This document shows, in pieces, positions 49,053 to 61,900 of a stretch of 64,000 nt of DNA. The notes beneath the pieces are model-generated. The model searched no databases. It was given only the letters and a program-made list of their open reading frames with translations, and was not told where the DNA came from. Positions within the stretch are counted from its first letter, which is position 1, and each line of letters begins with the position of its first letter. The DNA comes from Bathymodiolus brooksi (taxonomy: Eukaryota; Mollusca; Bivalvia; Mytilida; Modiolidae). The stretch spans positions 101,567,906-101,631,905 of the forward strand of contig OY804577.1 in NCBI GenBank assembly GCA_963680875.1, in the 5' to 3' direction. Position numbers and translations under genes: made by a program.

Positions 49053-49847
49053 CTCTCTCTTTGCATTACCGTGGGGCGTTTCAGATTCGGTCAGTTCCCC
49101 GACATACTCTACGAAGGCCAATTTTGAAATGTCTTCGTTGGCTGTGTTGTCCGCTTTTTATATGTTGTTTGCCTCTTTAATGCTGTGTGGTATCGCGTCA
49201 TCACAACAATGTCTGATTCATCAGGCTGTGGTGCCAGTGGAATAAAGTTGCGTTTTTAGACTGAACGGTACAATACTCTCCATTTTTCTTATATACACAT
49301 CTAAAGTCTTGACTTAGAACGTAATAAGACTTCACTGATGTTCCTTTACTACTATCCCATGCACCGAGGTCATCACAGAATCTGTTAAATTTGTTGGCTT
49401 TCTTTCGTTCATAGTTCAAAGAATTGTCAATAATTGTGTAGCAGTTGTTTTTCTGGCCTTTCGGAATCTCCTTTACAACGAAGTCGCCTTCTCTGAGCAT
49501 GTCATAAATTTCGTTTGCACTGAAACCTCCATGTGGTGTTGTTTTCATACCGGACGCAACTGTGGGTAGCAGGATGGCTGGTCTAATGATTCTGTCGTTG
49601 GTCCTACTTCTTCTCTCAAACAGTTCAAACAGCAGAAGGTGGAATAGCTGGTATTAACCAAGACGTCTATGTCGGACAGGGAAAGTTGTTGACAATCATA
49701 GCGATACCATGAATTACAGGAGTCACACTGTACTGAGTTCTTGTTACAATTCTGTCTGCACTCACCACAAGGCCAGAAAACGGACCTTTTTAAGTAGGAA
49801 ATTTTGCGTTTTGGCATTTTTGTGGTTATACAGAAATTAGATAACAA
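49053..49847 (-). pseudogene. MULE-type transposase, N-terminal part with PHD-like finger
   Basis: Start ATG near 49815 (MPKRKISYLKRSVFWPC). Cys pattern CGECRQNC, CDSC, WYRYDC, CCLNC is a PHD-like zinc finger with Tyr where a His is usual. A frameshift near 49580 leads into 'PHGGFSANEIYDMLREGDFV', 'RCVYKKNGEYCTVQSKNA' and, past a stop, 'FVEYVGELTESETPHGNAK', which joins the part at 45384. PHD plus MULE-type DDE transposases are a known invertebrate type; this copy is inactive. Confidence 0.7.
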
Positions 49848-51120
49848 TGTAAGAGCGATTTTTGGAAGTTAATTCTTATTCCATAAATTTGTATCTTTTT
49901 GTAATTCTATCTAGATTCAGGAACCAATCGTGAATTTGACCAATGAGATTAACAGGAAATAAAATACTGTCCAATGATATCTACAGGAAATAAAATGTTG
50001 TCCAATAATATTTACAGGAAATACCTGTCATTTCAGTAATGTATGGTCTCACAGTTTGAATTGTTATATGGAAAACTTGAGAAATCGTTAAAATGACAAA
50101 AAGTGTGGTATGACTTCTTTTGAATTTTTGTGTTTCCTGTCCGTGTATAATTGAGCAATAGTAGCCATCTGGTCGTTGCTATTTGTCAACAAATATACCC
50201 CATTAATAGGTGTGTATTAAATTGGATGAGTTAATTAAAATGACAATAACTAATGTTTCAACTCAGAGGTTTCAACTGATGATCTGTTCGATGGAACTTT
50301 CCAACAAAAAATGCTAGTTGTGGATAAAATGATTTTCAAAACAAAAATAAAATTAGAAAATTAAATGAACCGAATTTTAAATAAATAATTAAAAATATCT
50401 TAATACTTCAGCAGCTAAAAATAATTTGACGAGAATGTATTTAAAAGAAACTATGTAGCCGCGAAAATACAATGTATAAAAAATTTAATTTTGAATTAAT
50501 GGACAACAAAACTCAATTTTGACAAAATCCTGTTAACAGTTTAATTTTGTTTAATTTTTATATTTATCCAAGACAACTTGATATTACATATTGTCATCTT
50601 TAAGATATATATATTTTTTTAATTTATGTTTTGTTTAATGACACCCATTTGCAACTTTTCCAACAACCATGAAGCTTATACAAACAAAATTAATACATAA
50701 TGTTTATATGAAATTTCATAATTTATAAGTTCTAAATATTTTTTTCTTAAATTATTTATTTTTAATTTTTTGTTTATTAATTTTATTACTATAAATGATA
50801 CGTAATAGACCATGTTAATATGAGAACATAAAATCACGTCCAGCCCCTAATCACATTTTTGGTCACAAGTAATATTATCATTTAATAAATAATTCATTTT
50901 CACTAAAAGACAATAATTGTCTTTTAAATAAATAAATAATTATACACATATAAATATTGAACAATATTATAAAACAATAATCTATTTTCCCCGAAAATAG
51001 TCTCATAAAGAGAGACAACTCTAGTTAAACTAATCCATTTCTACTACAATGCACGAACATATATTAAAACTATTTAAACAAATATTTTTTTTTTTACATA
51101 TTTAATAAGATTTAATAGAA
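49848..51120. other. AT-rich spacer, nothing recognised
   Basis: Very AT-rich; a 'CAGGAAATAAAATRYTGTCC' phrase is repeated at 49950-50010. Possibly includes the outer end of the MULE element, but no terminal repeat could be paired. Confidence 0.6.
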
Positions 51121-51438
51121 TTAAGTGTTCTGTGCTAATTCTATAGTGTTCTGTGGTATTCGGTGGAGTTCTGTGGTGTTCTGTGGTAAAAAGACGCACC
51201 GATCTGCCGTGGCGGATTCCGACGACCGTTTCAAAAATGATTCTCAGACAACAAATGGTTTTATTTTCAAAAAATTCATGAACTACATTACATCAGCAAT
51301 TTTAAAATTATTTATGGGGTCTTCTTGGGTGAATAAACGAACCGTGGCCGGGTAATGTAGAAAATATGTAAATTAAACCATAAGTTATGATTACTGAACT
51401 AGAAAAAGATGCTTGGAAATGGCAAGAATCGAGGATTT
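51121..51438. other. Short GTGTTCTGTGGT repeats and unassigned sequence
   Basis: 51125-51190 has four or five loose copies of 'AGTGTTCTGTGGT'. The rest is unassigned; a 76-codon open frame here has no recognisable feature. Confidence 0.5.
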
Positions 51439-51439
51439 T

Positions 51440-52400
51440 AGTAAGTAAGTAAGTAAGTAAGTAAGTAATGACTTTATTTCAAGAGGGTAACACAGTTAGC
51501 AACAATAAGCTAATCTTCCCAGTGGCCATCAAACAATAATAATCAAATACAGCAAATACAATTTCAAACAATACATACATATTCACAACGAAATATCACA
51601 ATCTGAGTATATTCAAGGATAAATCCTTGGTATAATGAATATAATCATTCGTTATTTTGTTTTGACATTAAATAATCTGTATATTTCTTTTTGAATAGAT
51701 CTATGTCTTGAATTAATTTTAAATAAGGAGGTAAAGAATTCCATAAAATAGTTCCGGAGTAGTGAAAAGTTTGTTTCATAAAATTAGAATTTGGTCTTGG
51801 GACGAACAAATTTCCCTTTGCAGATGATCTTAATGAATAAACATTAGAATTTGTATTCATATCAAATAAATTACACAAATAATCAGGAGCAGAATTATTT
51901 ATACATTTAACATTAAAACACTTTTATGATATTCTAATCTATTTTGAATAGACAGCCAACCAAGTTTTTTAAATAATTGAAGAGATGGTATATCATATTT
52001 TGCATTAAGAATAATTCTTGCTGCACGCTTTTGTAATTTACATAGTTTTTCAAGATTCAAATTTGTGGTTTCTCCCCATACAGTACAACAATAATCAAAC
52101 AGTGGTAGAATATATCCATTATAGTACATGATTAAGCCTTCAGTAGGTAAGTATGTTCGCAAACGACACATCAATCCAAGCCTTGATGAAATCTTTGAAA
52201 CAATATTATTAATTTGCTGACACCAAGACAAACAATTGTCAATAGTAATTCCAAGTAATTTTTCATATTTTACATCGTTCAATAAAAAATCGTCATAAAA
52301 AATATTAAAATTAGACTCAAGATATTGTATCTTTCTAGATGAACCCATTATCGTTGATTTTGCGTCTTTCAAGTCGGAGTAAGACCCCTCTCCCAAATTT
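51440..52400 (-). pseudogene. LINE 3' fragment (Jockey/CR1-like), frameshifted
   Basis: Minus strand: 'KYEKLLGITIDNCLSWCQQI', 'SRLGLMCRLRTYLPTEGLIM', 'YILPLFDYCCTVWGETTN', 'LQKRAARIILNAKYD', 'LGWLSIQNRLEYHK', then a frameshift near 51890 and 'GTILWNSLPPYLKLIQDIDL'. These are the usual C-terminal blocks of Jockey/CR1-type ORF2. The 3' end is a (TTAC)n tail, seen as TAAG repeats at 51441-51468. 5'-truncated near 52380-52400. Confidence 0.85.
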
Positions 52401-52741
52401 AAGAGTTTTGCCTCATTTAAAAGAGAGTCTAGTTACGGCTATGACATATCTAAATAGTCAAATTATGAGTATTCTGAAAATAGGGGGATGTCCCATGTCA
52501 AATATATTTTTTGTGCATTGTCTTGATTACGCTGGATTTAATTTAAAAAACGCTATTATGAAGAATTTAATGAATAGCATTTTATATTTTTAAATTGCAT
52601 CATTTGAGTATATTTTTCATCATCGTTACATAATTTAGAACATTATTTCCATCACTGGTTTAGTACTTTTAGTACAAGAAATGTAGGTGCTTTTTGTGCT
52701 GCCACCTATACCAAAGATCACATGTATTACACGGATGAATT

Positions 52742-52811
52742 TGATTGGATAACAATAGATTAGACCCCCTGCGAAGTCAAAATCATAACAAGCTTGTCCT
52801 TTTCTGCCATC
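52742..52811 (+). promoter_or_regulatory. CRTC upstream region with inverted CCAAT box
   Basis: ATTGG at 52744-52748 is an inverted CCAAT box about 65 bases before the start codon. No TATA box is evident. The start codon has a strong context (GCCATCATGG, A at -3 and G at +4). The transcription start is not determined. Confidence 0.35.
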
Positions 52812-52925
52812 ATGGCGAGTAATCCACGGAAGTTCAGTGAAAAAATAGCATTACACAATCAAAAACAGGCAGAAGAGACAGCTGCTTTCGAGTCAATAAT
52901 GCGAGATGTATCGGGTGTTACAAGG
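52812..52925 (+). CDS. CRTC: CRTC exon 1
   Basis: 38 codons from ATG, ending SGVTR before donor GTATGT, phase 0. It encodes nearly the whole CREB-binding helix. Confidence 0.93.
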
Positions 52926-55900
52926 GTATGTCAGTTATGTCGCTCGTAATGTCCGCTCAATACAATGCCAATGGCCAGTATCGTCGAAGCAGTCGTGTTT
53001 TGACAACATGCATTCTATTTTCGTTCTTATTTGTATTTGTTTAGGTTCCAACCATGCAAAAACAGCACCTCCAACTCCAACAGAATATAAGTACCCAATA
53101 TAGAGCGGGGTCCCTACCTAATGTTAACCAGATGGTGACAAATTCCAGTCATGTAGATTTACAGGTAAGATATCTGCGATGTTGATTTGTTGACAGATTC
53201 AGTATCATTTTGATTTATGGTTGATTTTCTAGATTAAGTTTAGGATTATTATTATATATTTATTCTACAATAAACAATTGTATATTTGACAGACTGCTTT
53301 GCAGCACTTAGAAGATATGAGAGGACCAATGCCCAACCGGATGGACAACAGATTTCATGCTTCCAGAGATAGGGGCAGACCTGTTGGGCCACACAGACGA
53401 GGGTTTCCTATACTAGATAAATCAAGGGTATATATTTTAAATACTGAAAATGTTTTGCTATTTAAAATTGACAGTAAATAGTAATTTAATATTATATTCT
53501 TGGTTTTTAATAAACCAGAAGTTTTGCATAGTTATCTCCCCTCTGACTCAGAGAAAATATTGGGGACTCGATAAGACTTCTAATTATTTTGGGATTTACT
53601 GGTATGGTCTACCGTTCTACATTATTTTAATACTACCAAATATTTTTTTTTAAGCTATTTGGAAAATTCTGAGTGGGCATATATCAAGTTTCAATATTTG
53701 ACAGGGGCCGTTGTGGTCGTGATCGTATGGTAGTTGGATTTATGAGGTACTATCTGTGCAATCAGTGCCTATCACCACTAAAGTTGTGAATTCGAACCCA
53801 TTCATGGCGAGGTGTACTCGATACAACATTATGTGATAAAGTTAGTCTGATTTGCGACAAGTCAGTGGTTTAACTTTTCTGTGGGTACACTGGTTTCCTC
53901 CACCAATAAAACTGACTGCCGCGATATAACTGAAATATTGTTGAAATTGGCGTTAAGCACATTAAACCAAACAAAACCATCAATATTTGACAGTATTTTG
54001 GTCATTTACAGAGAACATTAACATCAATTCTTCATCTTTATTTACGGTAATCCTTCAATGTAATGAAGATTATCTACCTCCGTATTAAAGTGGATTTATG
54101 ATATATGGAATGTTGTCAAAATGTGGCAGTGACACACAATTTTTCTGTCCAAATTGTCCTTGGTGCTGGTTGTAAATCCCAGCAACCACAAAAAAAAATC
54201 TTGTTAATTTTTAACCCCTTCATTTTGAGAATAAATTTTCATATACAGTATGTATTGAAAACATATACATTTGTATTATGTTGTTTGTCCACTGTGGTCG
54301 TGATTTTATTGTACTTGGATTTACAACAACCTGTGAGGTGTTGTCGAGATCGTATGGTAATTAAGTCTCCCAACCAACGTTTGGAGACTTATTGTTTTTG
54401 CTCCGATTCTTATTATTAAGTCTCCCAAACAAAGTTTGGAGACTTATTGTTTTTGCTCCGTTTCTTATTATTATTTTTATTATTATTATTCTTCTCTTTC
54501 TTCTCCTTTCTTTCCGCGGACCATGAACTTGTCGACAGCAGATCTCAGGAACTACTGGACAGAATTTCATGAAACTTGGTGGAGTTATAGATATATGTTT
54601 CTAGTTGGTCCTAAAGTTTTCAGATTTGTGGTAAAGGGGGTCAAAATCATATTTTGAGGGGTTCAAAGGGGGTGGGGGTTACTATAGAATCCTATGGGAA
54701 AGTTGAAATTTCGTACATTAATGTTGATAACTTCTAAATGTGTAATGATAGAGACATAAAATTTGACATAGTGATAGGTCACCATTAGAGGAGCAATTCT
54801 GCATTTTCAAAATTTTCGAGATGTCTGCCATTTTCAAAATGACTGCCAAAATACGGTATAAACAATGGGCGGTAAATATTCAACATTGTCCGATATCATC
54901 AAAATTTTATATGTGGGTAGATATTGATTCCCGACATTGAAAAATTTCTGCCGGTCGCCATTTTCAAAATGGCCGCCACAATACCTCAAAAATTCAACAT
55001 TGTCCGATATCATCAAAATTTGATATGTGAGTAGATAATGATGTCCCGAATTGATTCCCGTCATCGAAAAATTTCTACCGGTTGCCATTTTCAAAATGGC
55101 CGTCACAATACCGCACAAATTCAACATTGTCCGATTTCAATGCCATTTCATATGTGGGTAGATTATGATGTCCCGAATTAATTCCTGACATCGAAAAATT
55201 TCTACCGGTTGCCATTTTCAAAATGGCCACCACAAAACCGCACAAATTCAACATTGTCCGATTTCAAAGACATTTCATATGTGAGTAAATTATGATGTCC
55301 CGAATTGATTCCCGACATCGAAAAATTTCTACCGGTCTCCATTTACAAAATGGCGCCACAATACCACAAAAATTCAACATTGTTCGATTTCAAAGGTAGC
55401 TTTTGATTTATTTTTTAAACCTGTTGTCAGTGGCCAGTTTGGGAGACTCCATAATCGTTAGATTATAATCATATCTTGTTGGATTTACAACTACATGTGA
55501 AATCAGTGCCTATGATAGTATCATATCTAAAGTTGTGATTGCGAACCCTGTTCATGGTGAGGTGTACTCGATACAACATTGTGTGATAAAGTTTGTCAGT
55601 GACTTGCGACATGTCAGTGGTTTTTTCCGGGTACTCCGGTTTCCTCCACCAATAAAACTGACCGCCACGATATAACTGAAATATTGGTGAAAGTGGTATT
55701 AAGCACCCTAACTCTTACACAATGCTTTTCAAAACATATTGGTTGTTTTCTCCAGTTTGATCTTTATTCGATGTAACAACACTCTAAAAAATGTGATTTG
55801 GTTTTTACTCTCTTAACATTTTTATTGAGAAAAGAAGATCATGTCCATAAAACTATGGCAATCTCTGCAACAAAAACATGTCTCTTTTACTTGATTTTAA

Positions 55901-58900
55901 TACAGCATTATTGGTCATTTCCAGTTTTATGATTTATTAATAATACATCTAATTTTAGAAGATCCAAAAAATATCATGATTCAATGGTTAAGCAAAATCA
56001 CAGGCCATGAATGCATAGTTGAGTTTTCAATTGGAAATAAGATCTCATTGTAAATATAAACTTGGATAGTTAAGATGGTGAATACCGTACAGAACACAAA
56101 ATAACATTTTTAAGCTGGAAATTTCTTTATGCCAATGCTTGATTGCTTGTATCAATAATTTTTACTCTGCCTTTGTAGCACAGTTAACAAAGAGCGATTG
56201 TAGTCTTGCGGTAACGTCACACTTTCCCAAATCAGTGACTACCCCTGAACCACTTGATAAAAAGCAACCAATCTTTTGCCATCACTTGACGTCTGTCATC
56301 TGTTAACTTTTCACATTTGAATCTTCTCCTCTGAAATCACTAAGCTAGATGAAATGAAACTTGGTAGGAAGCATCTATGGAAGGTCTTCTATAAAGAATG
56401 CTAACTTCGTCCCGATCCGTTAACAAACATGGCTACCACATGCAATTCTTGTTTATGATTGACCAATAAAAAAATTATACGCCTGTCTCGAGACTGTCCG
56501 TATTATGTGATTGGGTATGGCGGGCTTCCACACATGTTTCCGCACAATAGCTTTAGTTTTGTATATCGGATCTTTACCAAACTTGGCCACATGATTCCCC
56601 TGTGGAAGGGGAAGAACCCTATTTATTTTTAGGTCAAAGGTCACCGTTACTATAAATATAATTTTTGACAACAGGGTCGTTTCCACATGATAACTTTAGT
56701 TCTGTATATTGGATCTTTACCAAACTTGATCACATGATTGCCCTGTGGAAGGGGAAGAATCCTATTTATTTTGGGGTTATTAGGTCAAAGGTCAAGGTCA
56801 CTTACTATAAATAGAATTTTTGACAACAGTGTCGTTTCCGCATGATAACTTTAGTTCTGTATATTGGATCTTTACCAAATTTGATCACATGATTCCCCCG
56901 TGGAAGGGGAAGAACCCTAGTTATTTTGGGGTCATTAGGTCAAAGGTCAAGGTCACTGTTACTATAAATATAATTTTTGACAACAGGGTCGTTTCCACAC
57001 GATAACTTTAGTTCTGTATATTGGATCTTTAACAAACTTGGCCACATGATTCCCCTATGGAAGGGGAAGAACCCTATTTATTTTGGGGTTATTAGGTCAA
57101 AGGTTAAGGTCACTGTTACTATAAATATAATTTTTGACAACAGGATCATTTCCGCACGATAACTTTAGTTCTGTATATTGGATTTTTACCAAGCTTGGCC
57201 AGATGATTCCCCTGTGGAAGGGGAAGAACCCTATTTATTTTGGGGTCATTACCATTATATCGTTCGATAATTTATATAGGCGGGCATGTTTTGTGATGCA
57301 CACATTTCTTGTTTGCTCTATAACCAATTTGCCAAATTAATTGAAATATGGTAGAAAGCACCTATGGAAGGTTCTGTATAAAGTTTCCTAAAAAAAAATG
57401 ACAGGTGAGCGACACATATTTAGTCCACTGATTCTCTAGTTAGGTCATGAAGTTGTGCATTTGAAATTTTAATTTTTTTAGTGTTTTCTAGATCAGAGTA
57501 GGGAAAGTCAATGTGAATTAGAGGGGGGGGGGGAGGAGGGGCAATACTCATCTTTTATCTGCAATGCCTGATAGACCAATCAAATTTGCATATTTTCGTT
57601 TACAGATGCTGTACAGCTGTGCACTGCTATTTTATTTTTTAATCACTTTGCTTTCTGGGGATTCCCAGACCCAATCAGGATTGTCCATGTGGTGAAAGGG
57701 AGCAGTACATACATGTAGCTCTAACTTTGATGTCCTCATAGACCACTGAACAGATTTTGCAAACTTTTGTTCTACATGGCAAGAAGTAGTACATCTGCTA
57801 TTTAATTTATAATTACATTAATTTCAGTGGTTTCTCACGGTTTGCACAGTTACATTGCAATGAGTACCATCTTTTTGTATCTATTAAATGCACTGGTGCA
57901 TAGAACGCACCAAACATTCTGGGGAAAATTCTAGTTCCTATCTACAGAACGCAGGGAGATTCAGTAAAACATTCACAGCAGAAATCCTCGTTCAAACGGC
58001 AAAATACTGTTTACCACAGATCAAGTATTTGTCAGAGCTCCAGATAAGCTGCGTATTTGCGTTTTTTACGCTATGAAAATGCGTAAAAATGCATGTATTA
58101 TCAGATCAGAGTGTACACATAAGGCATACATATTGCTGTGTAAGCAAACTTTCCAAATTCGGAGCGTACTTGAACAGTCGTGTACATAACAATGCATTTT
58201 TGTCTTTGAGAAGTTCCGTGTAATTACTTCCCTTTTTACTTTTCGAAGGAGAGAGCACATACATCCGAGGGGTACCGAATGTTTGCCTTTCTAAGCATCG
58301 ATGTCAAAAGAGATCTGATTGGATGTTTACTTAATCATTAAGACCATGGATTCTCCCCATTGTTCTGACTGTCTACAGCTGGAAAATATTGCCTTGGGCC
58401 ATCTGACAACAATATAGTACAGTAGATTAAATGGTGTGAAATGCCCCAAAGCATTATCAGCTGAATAAAAGATTAAGTGTTGAATTAAATTTAATACTGT
58501 CAAGAAATAATAACTTTTATTAATAACATATATATTTCCAAGCAATATCTCTTTCCATTCTTGAAAATTAAAATGTTTACAGTTGTAAAAAAAACACAAT
58601 ATAACTTAATCCAGTAGATAAATCGATATTGAATACACCACTATCCCACAAAGCTTGTTCATCATTGGGTAATATGGGATCTGCTCGTTTCACTTGAGTT
58701 CCTATACCTTGATTAGTAAGTTCCTTCATCCTACTGTCTAAACATTTTCGAAAGAAAGCAAATACTGTTGTATCCTTCTGGAAAAACAGACTGACTAACT
58801 ACATGTAGCAATATGGATTTTTACAGTGTTTTATATGCAAGGAAAGCACAGTTCACAAACTGCATGCTTATGCATGACCCATGAAAATTTCATGTACTAG

Positions 58901-61900
58901 TTTATAATGGTACACTTGTGCATTTTTTACTTACAAATAGTGTTCACTAAATGTATAGAAATAGTTTGACAGATAACTGTGTTTATAAAGTATATTTAAG
59001 GGACCGACCATTTAACTTGAAGGGGGGGTTATGGTTTTTTGTTCCGTTCAAAATTTTTTTTTCGGACAACACAAGAGTTAGAATATTTATTTATTTTGTC
59101 TCGCAAAGCGCGAAATTTTTTTCCAGAATTAAACATTAGGTTATATGACAAAATCTCTGAATCAGATTATTTTTTTTTCCTCCACCAAAATCAGAATATT
59201 TTTTTCAGCAACATTGGGAATCAGAATATTTTTTTTAGAAAAAAACCATAACCCCCCCCCTTCAAGTTAAATGGTCGTTCCCTAACAATCAATGATGATA
59301 TATTGTCTTGATTACTTTAAAATGTTCTAAGTTTGTAAGAACAAAGATCAAAGAGATTATAATTTCTTTTGAAGGTACTCATATTGTAACAATGCTACAA
59401 TATAGAATATAATATTGACAGGTGTCACAGTACATACATGTTCAATTATCTTTTCACACCTTGTTATACAATATACAGTCCTTGACCTTGTCAACTGTTG
59501 TAAAAATCGATAAGTCAAACAAAGCTTCAATACCCAAAGGCATGTAATTTCACCACAGGAAAAAAAGAGATTGCAAAAAGGTAAAATATCACACGTCTGA
59601 TAGCAAACATTTGACAGTTATTCCTGCATTCGAATGGACCATTAGTTCCGAACAACAACACCAATTCACAAGTATAAATATTGACAAACATCGAGAATAA
59701 ATACATATTTACAAATCTTTCAAAAAGGCAATGAACAAGCAATAAATACAATTTTATTTTAAATAACACATACATATATATATAATGAACACAATTAATT
59801 GTTATTTGAACATGAATTCGTGAATATTACTGTCCGTGAACTCGAAGCTATGCTACCGGCAACTCTCTGCGTGACCTGAAAAAAAGTGTCTGATACTTTC
59901 TCTTACGCATAAAGCGCACCCCACCGACAAATTACCATTTTAAAGCATAAGACGCATTCTATACGTACCAAAAAACGGTAGTTTAACATGTCTAACATTA
60001 CTGATTATGAAAATTTGCCATATTTTGATAAAAGATCACATTTAAATCTTCTCCTGAAACCGTTGAACCAAATTAAACCAAAGTTGACTGGGATGGTCCT
60101 TGGGTGGACCCTTTCGAAATTGTGTCTTACAGCCCTGCCGTACATTCAAGATGGCAGTTGTTACTAAAATTAGAAATTTCTTTAATAGTTTATTGCTGCT
60201 TTATTATTTGTCAGAATGAGTTCAGATTTTAAATGCAGCTACATGGCCATGAGTAGTTCATCATACATTCCGGGGCCCCTGGGTTTTCTGTGAATTTTTT
60301 TTCCAGCCAATTTAAACAGATTATGCATATTTTGAGAGAGATAAAATCACATTGAAATCTTCTACTCAGTATCTCATAAATTAATAAAATACCCAATTAA
60401 AACAATATATACAAGTATCGATTTTCAAATACTCAAACAAAGAAAAATGAAGGATACCCAGTTAATTTCTAAACAAGAGAGCAAAGAAACACTGAGATCT
60501 AGTTGGTCCTTTTTTCATTCGTAGTGTTGCTTGAGCCAAATGTATATCTCTTCAAACTTTGAGGAACCACGTCAGTGGTGTAATGATTAGGGTGCTCATT
60601 TCGAGTGCTATAGATTGTGGGTTAGAGCCACAGTTAGGTCAAACCAAAGACTAGAGAAATTGGTATTTGTTTCTTCTCCACTAAGCATGCAACATTAGGA
60701 GAAAGGACAAAGACTGATCAAAATCTAGATAATGTGTTGGAGTGTGGCGATAGTTACCCATGGAATGTTTTAATAAGCTAGCTCTAAAAAATCCAACTGA
60801 GCATGTTGGTATAGTACAAAGCAACCATAAATATCATCTCATTTAATGTATCTTGTTCTCACCTTGATATAGCTGAAAATTTGCTAATTTTGCACTGCTC
60901 ATTCAAACTTTAAGGTATTCCAAGACAAATTTTACAGGTTGAATTGCAAAACTAAAATTGATTGCTCTGTTGAGCAGTTTCAAAACTGGAATGGCAAGTT
61001 GGTCAGTAAAAATGTCCCTATAGCCTGTCCCATCTGTTAGACTGGTGAGGTTATTGGTATTCGTGGAGGTAAAAGGTGCTATTTCGTGCTTACGTTGTGG
61101 GGTCATTTTTATGGCAAAATGTTTTGACATCAATTAAAAATAAAGGAATTTCACCGTCATAATTTCTATGAAAGTTTAACTGACAATTGATTTGATTCGA
61201 TTTTTGATGTTTAACGCCACTTTCAGCAATATTTCAGCTATATCATGGCGACCAGTTTTAGTGGTGGAAGAAACCGGAGTATCCGGAGAGAACCACCGAC
61301 CATCGGCAAGCATTTGGTAAACTTTATCACTTGCGAGTCGAGTGCACCCTTTTTTGTAATTTACAAAGCCGGGCACGAACCCACGCCGTATTGGTGATGG
61401 GTTTGTATGAGTTGTTAGATAATCCAACTACCTAGCTCATTGAGCCACCCAGGCCCTAACTGACAATTAATAAAATTAACAGTAAAGGCAAGGTGTGACA
61501 ACAATCTGTCTGATTAAAAAAAATCTTCAAGGTCATAGATCCCAAAATAACATGTATATGCATATTTAGTTTGGTTCCATTTTGAGAGTTGGGAAATTTG
61601 TTTGTACATATGTAGAACAATCAGAAAAAAAAATTCCTAAAGGGAAAGAGATTGGAATTTTGGGTCAATTTCTTCTGACTGCAAAAATATTTTGAGATCA
61701 TATTGGGTGATATTATATGATGTAAATTGTTTTTATGGTTGTCATTTTTCGTCTAGACAGAATGGATTCTGTGCTATGACTTGGGTTGTAGTTGATACAA
61801 TACGATCTATATGTGTTCAAAAGATCTATATGTGTTCAAAAACCCGGGAAATATATGGTGGCCATGTGGGTGACCAGACTAATGAATTTAAGTGGCCCAC

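Noticed and set aside
48887..49180. 97-codon open frame
   Set aside because: It crosses the terminal repeat of the 3.66-kb element into antisense of the MULE pseudogene, so it is a junction artefact.
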